Below the pieces are notes generated by a model. That model worked only from the letters and a program-made list of their open reading frames with translations, did not search any database and was not told the origin of the DNA. Shown piece by piece: positions 1 through 5,349 of a stretch of 10,356 nt of DNA; position 1 is the first letter of the stretch, and every line of letters starts with the position of its first letter. The translations under genes and the position numbers were made by a program. The DNA is from Lachnospiraceae bacterium. Its GTDB lineage: Bacteria > Bacillota > Clostridia > Lachnospirales > Lachnospiraceae. Location: assembly GCA_900770535.1 (NCBI GenBank), contig CAAHDV010000155.1, forward strand, positions 1 through 10,356, read 5' to 3'.

Positions 1-1845
1 GGATTTGACTGCTTTTAAGACAGGAGCCTTCTCGCCGGTTTTGTAAGCGCCGTGTTCATTGTCCAGAATCAGCGTGTAATTGCCGCGTTTCGGTACGCCG
101 ACCCGGTAATCCGGCCGTGCCACCGGAGTGAAGTTGCACACGAACAGCAGGCTCTTTTTGTGATTCTTTGCGTAGCGCACGAAACTGTAGATGCTGCGGT
201 CGCCATCGTTGGCATTGATCCAGGAAAAGCCGTCCCAGTCATCATCGGACTCGTAGAGCGCCGGGTGTTTCTGATAAATATGTAACAGGTCGCGCACATA
301 GCTCTGGAGATCCTTGTGCAGGTCTTCCTCTGTCAGATGCCAGTCCAGACTGACTTTTTCATCCCACTCATGAAGCTGACCGAAATCCTGGCCCATGAAT
401 AAAAGCTTCTTGCCCGGATGTCCCAGCATGAAGGTATAACCGGCCTTCAGGTTTGCAAATTTATCTCCGAAGAGGCCCGGCATCTTGTTGATCATGGAGC
501 ACTTTAAGTGAACGACCTCATCGTGGGAGAGTACCAGGATGAAGTTTTCACTGTTAAAGTAGGTGAGGCCAAAGGTCATCTTGTGGTGGTTGAATTTGCG
601 GAAGTACGGATCTAATTTCATGTACTCCAGGAAATCGTGCATCCAGCCCATATTCCACTTGAAGGTGAAGCCCAGTCCGCCTTCTTTTGGATCGTGGGTG
701 ACGAGCGGCCATGCAGTGGATTCCTCGGCAATGACCATGGCGCCGTGTCCGCGCTGTGCCACAATGATGTTTAAGTGACGGAAGAATTCGATGGCTTCCA
801 GGTTCTGGTTGCCGCCGTAGCGGTTCGGGACCCATTCACCGTCCTTGCGTCCGTAGTCCAGATACAGCATGGAGGCCACGGCATCGACGCGCAGTCCGTC
901 TACGTGGAATTGCTCGATCCAGTAGAGAGCGTTGGCAATGAGGAAGTTGGAGACCTCATGTTTCTCATAATCAAAAACCTTGGTACCCCAGTCCGGATGT
1001 TCGCCCTTGCGCGGGTCTGCGTACTCAAAGAGAGGCTGTCCGTCAAAATCCGCAAGGCCATGGGCATCTCTCGGGAAGTGAGCCGGAACCCAGTCCAGAA
1101 TGACGCCGATGCCTTTCTTGTGCATGTAGTTTACAAAATATTTGAATTCTTCCGGAGTGCCGTAGCGGGAGGTGGGAGCGTAGTAACCGGTTACCTGATA
1201 GCCCCAGGAACCATCGTACGGGTGTTCTGCAATTCCCATCAGCTCTACATGGGTGTAGCCCATTTCTTTCACGTAAGCAGCCAGCTCAGCGGCAGCTTCC
1301 TTATAGGTATAGTAACCGTCTTTCTCCGGGCGATTTTTCTTTTTCCAGGAGCCTAAGTGCACCTCGTAGATGCTCATGGCCGCTTCTCGTGGGTTGGTGG
1401 CCTCACGCTTCTGAACCCAGATGCTGTCACTCCAGCGGAACGAGTCGTTGAAGGCGGTAATGGAGGCAGTTCCCGGACGGTACTCGGCGTACTGGGCAAA
1501 GGGGTCTGCCTTGAAGATTACCTTGCCGGTCTGGGTGGTGATGGCGAATTTATACAGCTCACCCGGCTTGATGCCCGGAACGAAGCGCTCGTAAATGCCG
1601 GAGGTCTCTAACACCTGCATGGGGCATGCATCCGGGTCCCAGTTATTGAAGTCGCCAACTACACTGACGGATGCGGCATGGGGAGCCCATACAGCGAAAT
1701 AATAGCCGGTTTTGCCATCGAAAGTTTTCGGGTGGGCACCAAGTTTGTTGTAGATCTCATAGTGGGTGCCCTCTCCGAACAGGTAACGGTCACCGGCGGT
1801 GATAAAGCCGGTCTCGGTCTGCTTTTTCTTATCTCTGACTGCCAT
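1..1845 (-). CDS. glgB: 1,4-alpha-glucan branching enzyme (GH13), 3' end outside window
   Basis: Glycogen branching enzyme: it cleaves an alpha-1,4 glucan chain and re-attaches the piece through an alpha-1,6 bond, in the cytoplasm. The reading frame is open for 615 codons and runs off the left edge without a stop; many family members are about 620-730 aa, so only a short C-terminal piece may be missing. An N-terminal CBM48-like region (about 20-115, with VVGDFNNWDP) precedes the GH13 barrel. Visible motifs are YEVHLGSW (160-167), DWVPAHF (251-257), GLRVDAVASM with nucleophile Asp321, AEEST with acid/base Glu374, and LSHDEVVH with Asp442. The start ATG at 1845 has a GGGAGG Shine-Dalgarno. It lies 4 bases after the stop of the upstream GH13 gene, which implies translational coupling. 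Oddity: HDEVVH is followed by LKCS where a Gly is usual. The family assignment is very secure. Confidence 0.97.
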   Translation of the reverse strand, partial: MAVRDKKKQTETGFITAGDRYLFGEGTHYEIYNKLGAHPKTFDGKTGYYFAVWAPHAASVSVVGDFNNWDPDACPMQVLETSGIYERFVPGIKPGELYKFAITTQTGKVIFKADPFAQYAEYRPGTASITAFNDSFRWSDSIWVQKREATNPREAAMSIYEVHLGSWKKKNRPEKDGYYTYKEAAAELAAYVKEMGYTHVELMGIAEHPYDGSWGYQVTGYYAPTSRYGTPEEFKYFVNYMHKKGIGVILDWVPAHFPRDAHGLADFDGQPLFEYADPRKGEHPDWGTKVFDYEKHEVSNFLIANALYWIEQFHVDGLRVDAVASMLYLDYGRKDGEWVPNRYGGNQNLEAIEFFRHLNIIVAQRGHGAMVIAEESTAWPLVTHDPKEGGLGFTFKWNMGWMHDFLEYMKLDPYFRKFNHHKMTFGLTYFNSENFILVLSHDEVVHLKCSMINKMPGLFGDKFANLKAGYTFMLGHPGKKLLFMGQDFGQLHEWDEKVSLDWHLTEEDLHKDLQSYVRDLLHIYQKHPALYESDDDWDGFSWINANDGDRSIYSFVRYAKNHKKSLLFVCNFTPVARPDYRVGVPKRGNYTLILDNEHGAYKTGEKAPVLKAVKS

Positions 1846-1849
1846 AAGG

Positions 1850-3184
1850 TCAATCCTCCCTGATCTTTAGGACAACACTGCTGTTGCCCGGTAATGTAAG
1901 GTTTAATTTTCCGTTCTCAACTGGAATGATGGAACCATCCATCAGATTTTCTGCCTGGGACGCGCGCAGCGGGACCGGAATGGAAAGGAAGCTTTCCTGG
2001 TCGTCACTGTTGGCTGCGGTAATGCAGACACTTCCCTGTGCGTGTCTGGCGAAAGCATACTGCCGGTTGGTGAGCAGAAGCTCCTGATAACGCTCACCGT
2101 GGAATTCCGGCTGCTCCGTATGAATACGGGCAAGCTTTGCGATCAAATCTGTAAGATCACTGTGTTTTGCCTCGCCCTCTTCCAGGGTAATGCAGGGCCG
2201 CAGGGCTGCGTCGCTTTCGCGGGTGCGGGTGCCTTCCAGCGCCCATTCGCCTCCGTAATAAATAGAAGGAATGCCGGGAAGGGTAAAGAGCAGTGTCCAT
2301 GCCAGAGGCAGATGTGCTTTTTTATTCAGTTTGCTGGCAATACGGTTTTCATCGTGATTGTCCAAAAACGTGTAGAGCTTTGTGCCGATGGCTTCCAGTC
2401 TCCGTACATTGTGGGCAATCTCAAAGAAGTTATGGTCATTGAGCCCGGAATAGAGGCTCTTATGTAATTCGTAGTTGGTGACGGAATGGAGCATGCCATC
2501 GTTCACCCAGCGGCCATATTCGCCGTGGATAACTTCGCCCATGAGCCAGAAATCCGGTTTCATGGAAGCGGTCTGGGCGCGCATCTCCTGCATGAAGCCG
2601 AAGTCCATGACGTTGGCACAGTCTAAGCGGATGCCGTCAATGTCAAATTCAGAGATCCAGAAGCGGATGACATCAAACAGATACTGCTTTACTTCCGGAT
2701 TCTGTAAATTCAGGCAGGGCAGCTCGAAATGCCCCTGCCATGCCTCGTAGCCGAAGCCATCATTGTAAGGGCTGTTCCAGCCAAAGTTTACACCCTTGTA
2801 CCAGCCGCAGTAACGGGAGCCTTCGCGGTTTTTCTGAATATCCCGGAATGCGAAGAACTCGCGGCCGGTATGGTTAAATACTCCGTCTACGACTACTTTG
2901 ATACCAGCTTCGTGGCAGAGCTTTGTGAAATGCCGGAAACCTTCGTTGGTGCCAAGCCGGCGGTCCACAAGCTTATAGTCTCTGGTGTCGTAGCCATGGG
3001 AGGAGGACTCAAAGAGCGGTCCGATGTACAGGGCGGTGCAGCCTAAGGCTTCCATGTGGGCAACCCATTTGTCCAGCTCCGGAAAGCGGTCGGCTGCGGC
3101 GTCTTCGGTGTTGGCGAATGGCGCCCCCAGCATACCCAGCGGGTAGATGTGATAAAATACTGCTTTTTCATACCATGATGCCAT
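1850..3184 (-). CDS. GH13 alpha-amylase family glycosyl hydrolase
   Basis: A 444-aa GH13 enzyme, probably cytoplasmic because no signal peptide is visible. It likely hydrolyses alpha-1,4 links in maltodextrins or glycogen-derived oligosaccharides; the exact substrate cannot be read from sequence. All four GH13 regions are present: DGVFNH (100-105), GIRLDCAN with nucleophile Asp188, GEVIHG with acid/base Glu217, and FLDNHD with Asp278. A short beta-rich C-terminal domain (about 365-444) follows the barrel. I chose ATG at 3184 because AGGAGG (3196-3201) sits 11 bases upstream. An in-frame TTG at 3193 would leave only 2 bases of spacing. It lies between the DUF2508-like gene and glgB and is coupled to glgB by a 4-base gap, so it probably acts with the branching enzyme in alpha-glucan metabolism. 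A cyclomaltodextrinase or neopullulanase-type activity is possible. Confidence 0.93.
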   Translation of the reverse strand: MASWYEKAVFYHIYPLGMLGAPFANTEDAAADRFPELDKWVAHMEALGCTALYIGPLFESSSHGYDTRDYKLVDRRLGTNEGFRHFTKLCHEAGIKVVVDGVFNHTGREFFAFRDIQKNREGSRYCGWYKGVNFGWNSPYNDGFGYEAWQGHFELPCLNLQNPEVKQYLFDVIRFWISEFDIDGIRLDCANVMDFGFMQEMRAQTASMKPDFWLMGEVIHGEYGRWVNDGMLHSVTNYELHKSLYSGLNDHNFFEIAHNVRRLEAIGTKLYTFLDNHDENRIASKLNKKAHLPLAWTLLFTLPGIPSIYYGGEWALEGTRTRESDAALRPCITLEEGEAKHSDLTDLIAKLARIHTEQPEFHGERYQELLLTNRQYAFARHAQGSVCITAANSDDQESFLSIPVPLRASQAENLMDGSIIPVENGKLNLTLPGNSSVVLKIRED

Positions 3185-3221
3185 AGATATCAAGTCCTCC
3201 TGATTGCATAGTTTCGTTTTG

Positions 3222-3464
3222 CTAAAAATCCAGCCGTTCCAGAAGCTTGAAGCGCCGGAGCAGAAACTGATAGCGGAGCCAGACTGCGTTCAGCTCGTAG
3301 ATACAGCAGTCGATCAGCGGCGGGTCTGTCACCTGGTCGAACTGGTTTAATAAGGATTCCATTTTGTGCTGCGTCTGATGAATTTCTGCTTTCAGTTTCA
3401 TGTTTTCACGGGCGGCCGCCTGGCGGCAGTCGTTTCGTGTGAAGAAATGTCCGTTGTTTTTCAT
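3222..3464 (-). CDS. DUF2508-like small protein
   Basis: An 80-aa, charged, helix-rich soluble protein. The central stretch FDQVTDPPLIDCCIYELNAV (about 42-61), followed by RYQFLLRR, resembles the DUF2508 (YaaL-type) pattern of Asp-Pro, Leu-Ile-Asp, Ile-Tyr-Glu and a terminal RYxxLL helix. The function of this family is unknown. ATG at 3464 is chosen because GGAG at 3474-3477 stands 9 bases upstream. The frame is open much further 5', but that part is out-of-frame sequence overlapping the arsR-like gene and is not protein-like. That Shine-Dalgarno is locked in an 8-bp hairpin (3470-3489). It sits 62 bases after the ArsR-type gene and 37 bases before the GH13 gene, so it is probably co-transcribed. 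Why such a protein would travel with glucan enzymes is not known. Confidence 0.8.
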   Translation of the reverse strand: MKNNGHFFTRNDCRQAAARENMKLKAEIHQTQHKMESLLNQFDQVTDPPLIDCCIYELNAVWLRYQFLLRRFKLLERLDF

Positions 3465-3469
3465 AGATT

Positions 3470-3489
3470 TACACTCCTTTTGGAGTGTA
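3470..3489 (-). promoter_or_regulatory. Hairpin covering the Shine-Dalgarno of the DUF2508-like gene
   Basis: A perfect inverted repeat TACACTCC / GGAGTGTA with a 4-base loop. In the leftward mRNA it reads UACACUCC-AAAA-GGAGUGUA. The GGAG that should bind the ribosome for the ATG at 3464 is in the 3' arm, paired with CUCC. No U-run follows, so it is not a terminator. It may lower or condition translation of the DUF2508-like gene, or protect a processed mRNA end. Confidence 0.6.
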
Positions 3490-3526
3490 GTATCTGGAAT
3501 GAGTGGAAAATTATACGTATTTCTCC

Positions 3527-3859
3527 TTATTTCTGGCTGAAGATTTCTTCGACCAGGTAACCCAGTTTCATCAGCTGTCTTGTGCAGTCCAGAAAGGTGA
3601 GGCGGTAGTAGTTGGAAGTACCGGACTGGGTTACCTCCACCAGCCCGCAGCTCTTCATAATCTTTAAATGATGGGAGATAGCCGGTCTGGACAGATTGGT
3701 CTGCCGGGTGATCTCGTTGACGTTCAGCCCTTCCGTGTGGCCGTTCTGGGAGGCAATGCACAATGCTTCGATGATGTTTAAGCGGACCTCATCTCCGAGG
3801 GCGATAAACAGCGGCATACAGCTGTGAAACAGTTCCTGTAGTTCTTTGGAGTCCGCCAT
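3527..3859 (-). CDS. ArsR-family winged-helix transcriptional regulator
   Basis: A 110-aa DNA-binding repressor of the ArsR/SmtB fold. The helix-turn-helix spans about 45-74, with NVNEITRQTNLSRPAISHHL followed by the wing region GLVEVTQSGTSNYYRL. The N-terminal dimer helix contains ALGDEVRLNIIEAL (20-33), typical of the family. The classical metal-binding ELCVCDL motif of ArsR is absent, so arsenite or cadmium sensing by that site is unlikely; scattered cysteines (14, 34, 71, 92) do not form a known site. ATG at 3859 is chosen for the strong AAAGGAGG five bases upstream; the longer frame would begin inside the promoter. It is the first gene of a four-gene run ending in glgB. A palindrome at its predicted transcription start suggests it represses its own operon. 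The ligand is unknown. Confidence 0.9.
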   Translation of the reverse strand: MADSKELQELFHSCMPLFIALGDEVRLNIIEALCIASQNGHTEGLNVNEITRQTNLSRPAISHHLKIMKSCGLVEVTQSGTSNYYRLTFLDCTRQLMKLGYLVEEIFSQK

Positions 3860-3884
3860 AAAAACCTCCTTTGGTTTAAAAAAT

Positions 3885-3897
3885 TGAACTAAGTTCA
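3885..3897. promoter_or_regulatory. Candidate operator of the ArsR-type regulator
   Basis: Palindrome TGAAC-TAA-GTTCA (5-bp arms, 3-base centre) with one further matching pair outside a mismatch. It sits directly downstream of the predicted -10 box and covers the expected transcription start, a usual place for a repressor to bind. Binding by the adjacent regulator is inferred from position. Confidence 0.5.
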
Positions 3898-3925
3898 TTC
3901 TATCACGATTGATTGGTAACGTCAA
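3897..3925 (-). promoter_or_regulatory. Sigma-A promoter of the arsR-DUF2508-GH13-glgB operon
   Basis: On the minus strand the -35 is TTGACG (3920-3925), the spacer is 17 bases, and the -10 is TAGAAT (3897-3902), close to the sigma-A consensus. The predicted start lies about 30 bases before the arsR-type ATG. A weak inverted repeat TTGGT/ACCAA (3913-3917 with 3925-3929) overlaps the -35 and could be a second protein site. Confidence 0.78.
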
Positions 3926-3981
3926 CCAAAAATAAAAGGATGAAAACAATATTTTTCGTCAAAATGTCCTATAAAATGCAC

Positions 3982-4110
3982 AAAAAAAGGCTGCCGCAAA
4001 ATTGTCTCCGGCACGTTCACATATCGTTGTTCGCGTGCTCTCACTTACACATGTTCGAGATGCGTACAACCTGATATGTGGAACGTTCTGGAGACAATTT
4101 TGCGGCGGCC
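3982..4110 (-). terminator. Terminator of the 85-aa gene, formed by the long palindrome
   Basis: Read leftward, transcripts of the gene ending at 4127 enter a long GC-containing hairpin (4110 to 3989), followed at once by seven U (3988-3982). This is a classic intrinsic terminator arrangement, though with a far longer stem and loop than usual. On the other strand the hairpin is followed by CTTTTT (4111-4116), so it could act in both directions. Confidence 0.7.
3989..4110. repeat. 122-base near-perfect palindrome (long inverted repeat)
   Basis: The left arm 3989-4025 and right arm 4073-4110 match as inverted copies at 34 of 37 positions plus one extra base in the right arm. They include 17 matched bases in a row, GGAGACAATTTTGCGGC on the right arm. 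Pairing continues inward: GTTGT (4026-4030) with ACAAC (4066-4070), then CGC with GCG and CTC with GAG, leaving a small apical loop. Two of the three arm mismatches are G-U in a rightward RNA. No transposase is present. It could be a terminator, a structured RNA or a MITE-like dispersed element. Confidence 0.85.
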
Positions 4111-4126
4111 CTTTTTCAATATGCCT

Positions 4127-4384
4127 TTACTGATCGAAGTCGGTTTCAAAGACACCTTCCGGGGTGCGCATGGCGAGGATGCCCAGATTAAATTCCTCAT
4201 CGGAGATGGTGATGTGGTACTCAAAAACCACATCCTCTTCAAATTTGGAGAGGACAACATACTCGCCGTTTTCTTTTCCCTCAATCTGGTCGCAGATGTC
4301 GTTGTAGACAGCCTCGCCGGAGATTTCCCGCGGGTAGCCGGATGCCTTGATTTTTGCCTCAATGGCTTCATATAATTCGTTCAT
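4127..4384 (-). CDS. Conserved-looking hypothetical protein, 85 aa
   Basis: I do not recognise a named family with certainty. The protein is acidic and soluble, with no signal peptide or membrane segment. It starts MNELYEAIEAKIKASGYPRE, a predicted helix, and continues with alternating beta-like stretches (YVVLSKFEEDVVFEYHITI, about 43-61) and a C-terminal strand region rich in Asp/Glu. The composition suggests a small alpha/beta protein. ATG at 4384 has AAGGAG ten bases upstream and a good promoter at 4422-4451, so it is expressed on its own. Its stop is followed after about 16 bases by the long palindrome acting as terminator. It is transcribed divergently from the Tad locus, but nothing in its sequence ties it to pili or to glycogen metabolism. 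Confidence 0.8.
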   Translation of the reverse strand: MNELYEAIEAKIKASGYPREISGEAVYNDICDQIEGKENGEYVVLSKFEEDVVFEYHITISDEEFNLGILAMRTPEGVFETDFDQ

Positions 4385-4421
4385 GGTGATGATACTCCTT
4401 TTTTTGCTTTCAAGTGTTTTT

Positions 4422-4451
4422 AGTATAGCATTTCGGACGGTCCATGTCCAA
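4422..4451 (-). promoter_or_regulatory. Promoter of the 85-aa gene
   Basis: On the minus strand the -35 is TTGGAC (4446-4451), the spacer 18 bases, and the -10 TATACT (4422-4427). The spacer contains the perfect palindrome GGAC-G-GTCC (4435-4443), a possible repressor site. The predicted start is about 30 bases before the ATG. Confidence 0.7.
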
Positions 4452-4510
4452 TTGTTTCCGTGGTGGAACTGCTGCTGTCGAACCCTGTCGTTTTATGCAG
4501 ATGCTGTGCA

Positions 4511-4539
4511 TTGACGGACAGCGGAATCTTGGATATGAT
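4511..4539 (+). promoter_or_regulatory. Sigma-A promoter of the Tad pilus locus
   Basis: TTGACG (4511-4516), a 17-base spacer and TATGAT (4534-4539) give a near-consensus promoter reading toward the tad genes. Transcription would start near 4546 and produce a leader of about 200-230 nt before the first gene. The 4385-4757 stretch shows no convincing coding region; this promoter, the leftward promoter and the hairpins are what it holds. Confidence 0.72.
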
Positions 4540-4570
4540 TAATCCACAATCAACGCATCATTCCGATGCA

Positions 4571-4615
4571 GAATCCTTTGGACGTTCCTTTTATTCTGGT
4601 CCGTCCAAAGGGTTT
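4571..4615 (+). promoter_or_regulatory. Stem-loop in the tad leader
   Basis: Inverted repeat CCTTTGGACG (4575-4584) and CGTCCAAAGG (4602-4611), perfect over 10 bp and extendable to about 13 bp with one G-U pair, around a 17-base loop. It begins about 25 nt into the predicted tad transcript. It is followed by GTTTCTAAG, which is too poor in U for a convincing terminator. It could be a leader regulatory element or a binding site. Confidence 0.5.
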
Positions 4616-4704
4616 CTAAGAGTATTGTTTCTGAAAGCATAGGGCTTTTGGATATCAGCCGTTTCGGCAGAGTTTTCATTTTTCGTGAGTTTTTTTAGAG
4701 CACA

Positions 4705-4730
4705 CATAACAGCGGATATTCGCGGTTATG
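4705..4730 (+). promoter_or_regulatory. Second stem-loop before the first tad gene
   Basis: CATAACAGCG and CGCGGTTATG pair at 9 of 10 positions around a 6-base GATATT loop. It ends 10 bases before the Shine-Dalgarno of tadV, so it could affect ribosome access without covering the site, or be a DNA-binding palindrome. Confidence 0.45.
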
Positions 4731-4740
4731 GCAGATGGAA

Positions 4741-4750
4741 AAGAAGGTGA
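4741..4750 (+). promoter_or_regulatory. Ribosome binding site of tadV
   Basis: AAGAAGGTGA matches the full anti-SD complement AAGGAGGTGA at 9 of 10 bases. It points to initiation near 4757, where the only in-frame codon is ATT; the nearest conventional in-frame start, TTG at 4778, has no comparable site. Confidence 0.55.
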
Positions 4751-4777
4751 GATTGCATTACTGAGAAAAGTGCGTAT

Positions 4778-5269
4778 TTGTTTCTGGCTGCAGGTCTTTG
4801 TTTTTGCGCGTGGACAGACCTGAGATGGGGCCGTGTACCCAATGAAGCCTTGATCCTGCTGGCGCTGGCGGGGGTATTGGCGCGAGGGATGGGATTTTTA
4901 ACCGGGGCGCTGCCATTTCTACTGTTTGGTATGTGTCTGTTTCGTTTCCGGGCTATGGGAGCGGGGGACGGCAAGCTGATGGCGGTCATTGGCGGATATC
5001 TGGGAATCCGGGGCGGTTTTTATGCGGTGGCGCTGGGATTTCTGGTGGGAGCGCTGTGGAGTCTGTGGAGGTTCCGGCGGCCTGGCCTTGTGGCAGAGCG
5101 GTTTTGTTATCTGCGGGGGTATGTCCGGACAGTGGTGCAGGGCCGGTGTTTGCCGCCATATGATTCGCTGGAGCATACAGAGGTGTCGTATCATATTCCA
5201 TTTGCGGTATGTCTGGCGGCGGGGGTCTTTGCTTATGGCGGCGTGCTGCGATGGATGGAGGTGTTATAG
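4778..5269 (+). CDS. tadV: Prepilin peptidase, A24 family (TadV/CpaA-like)
   Basis: Membrane aspartic peptidase that should cut the leader from the Flp-type pilin encoded downstream. The protein is 163 aa from the TTG used here. The two catalytic aspartates of the A24 family are visible: Asp14 in AWTDLRWGRVPN at the end of the first membrane segment, and Asp64 in GAGDGK. Further hydrophobic segments lie at about 25-36, 40-55, 66-92 and 140-156. No methyltransferase-type N-terminal domain is present, as expected for the short Tad type. The start is uncertain. The strong Shine-Dalgarno at 4741-4750 fits an ATT codon at 4757, which would add seven residues and give a fuller first membrane helix, while TTG at 4778 has only a weak site. 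It is the first gene of the Tad locus, 80 bases ahead of tadZ. Confidence 0.85.
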   Translation: MFLAAGLCFCAWTDLRWGRVPNEALILLALAGVLARGMGFLTGALPFLLFGMCLFRFRAMGAGDGKLMAVIGGYLGIRGGFYAVALGFLVGALWSLWRFRRPGLVAERFCYLRGYVRTVVQGRCLPPYDSLEHTEVSYHIPFAVCLAAGVFAYGGVLRWMEVL

Positions 5270-5349
5270 CAGGTTTGATGGCCAGTTGCCGGCAAAAGAC
5301 TGGTGCAGCAGAAAACAGGAAGCCGCATCAGGATGAAAGGGGGAATGGG

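Noticed and set aside
775..1356. 193-codon rightward open frame
   Set aside because: It lies fully antisense to glgB, which has unbroken family motifs. It has no ribosome site and no recognisable protein features.
2042..3046. Several rightward open frames of 90-141 codons
   Set aside because: They are antisense to the GH13 gene and reflect codon bias of the real gene; none has a ribosome site or a protein-like pattern.
3465..3761. Upstream extension of the DUF2508-like frame to 179 aa
   Set aside because: The extension overlaps the ArsR-type gene out of frame and reads as low-quality sequence. The ATG at 3464 has a proper ribosome site.
4076..4375. Rightward 99-codon frame over the 85-aa gene
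   Set aside because: It starts inside the palindrome, has no ribosome site and is antisense to a gene with promoter, ribosome site and terminator.
4571..4620. Stem-loop in the tad leader as an intrinsic terminator
   Set aside because: The stem is good, but the following bases GTTTCTAAG lack a U-run on the plus strand, so termination is not supported without a partner factor.
4460..4642. 60-codon rightward frame in the divergent intergenic region
   Set aside because: It starts with GTG without a ribosome site, spans the tad promoter and the stem-loop, and its composition is not protein-like.
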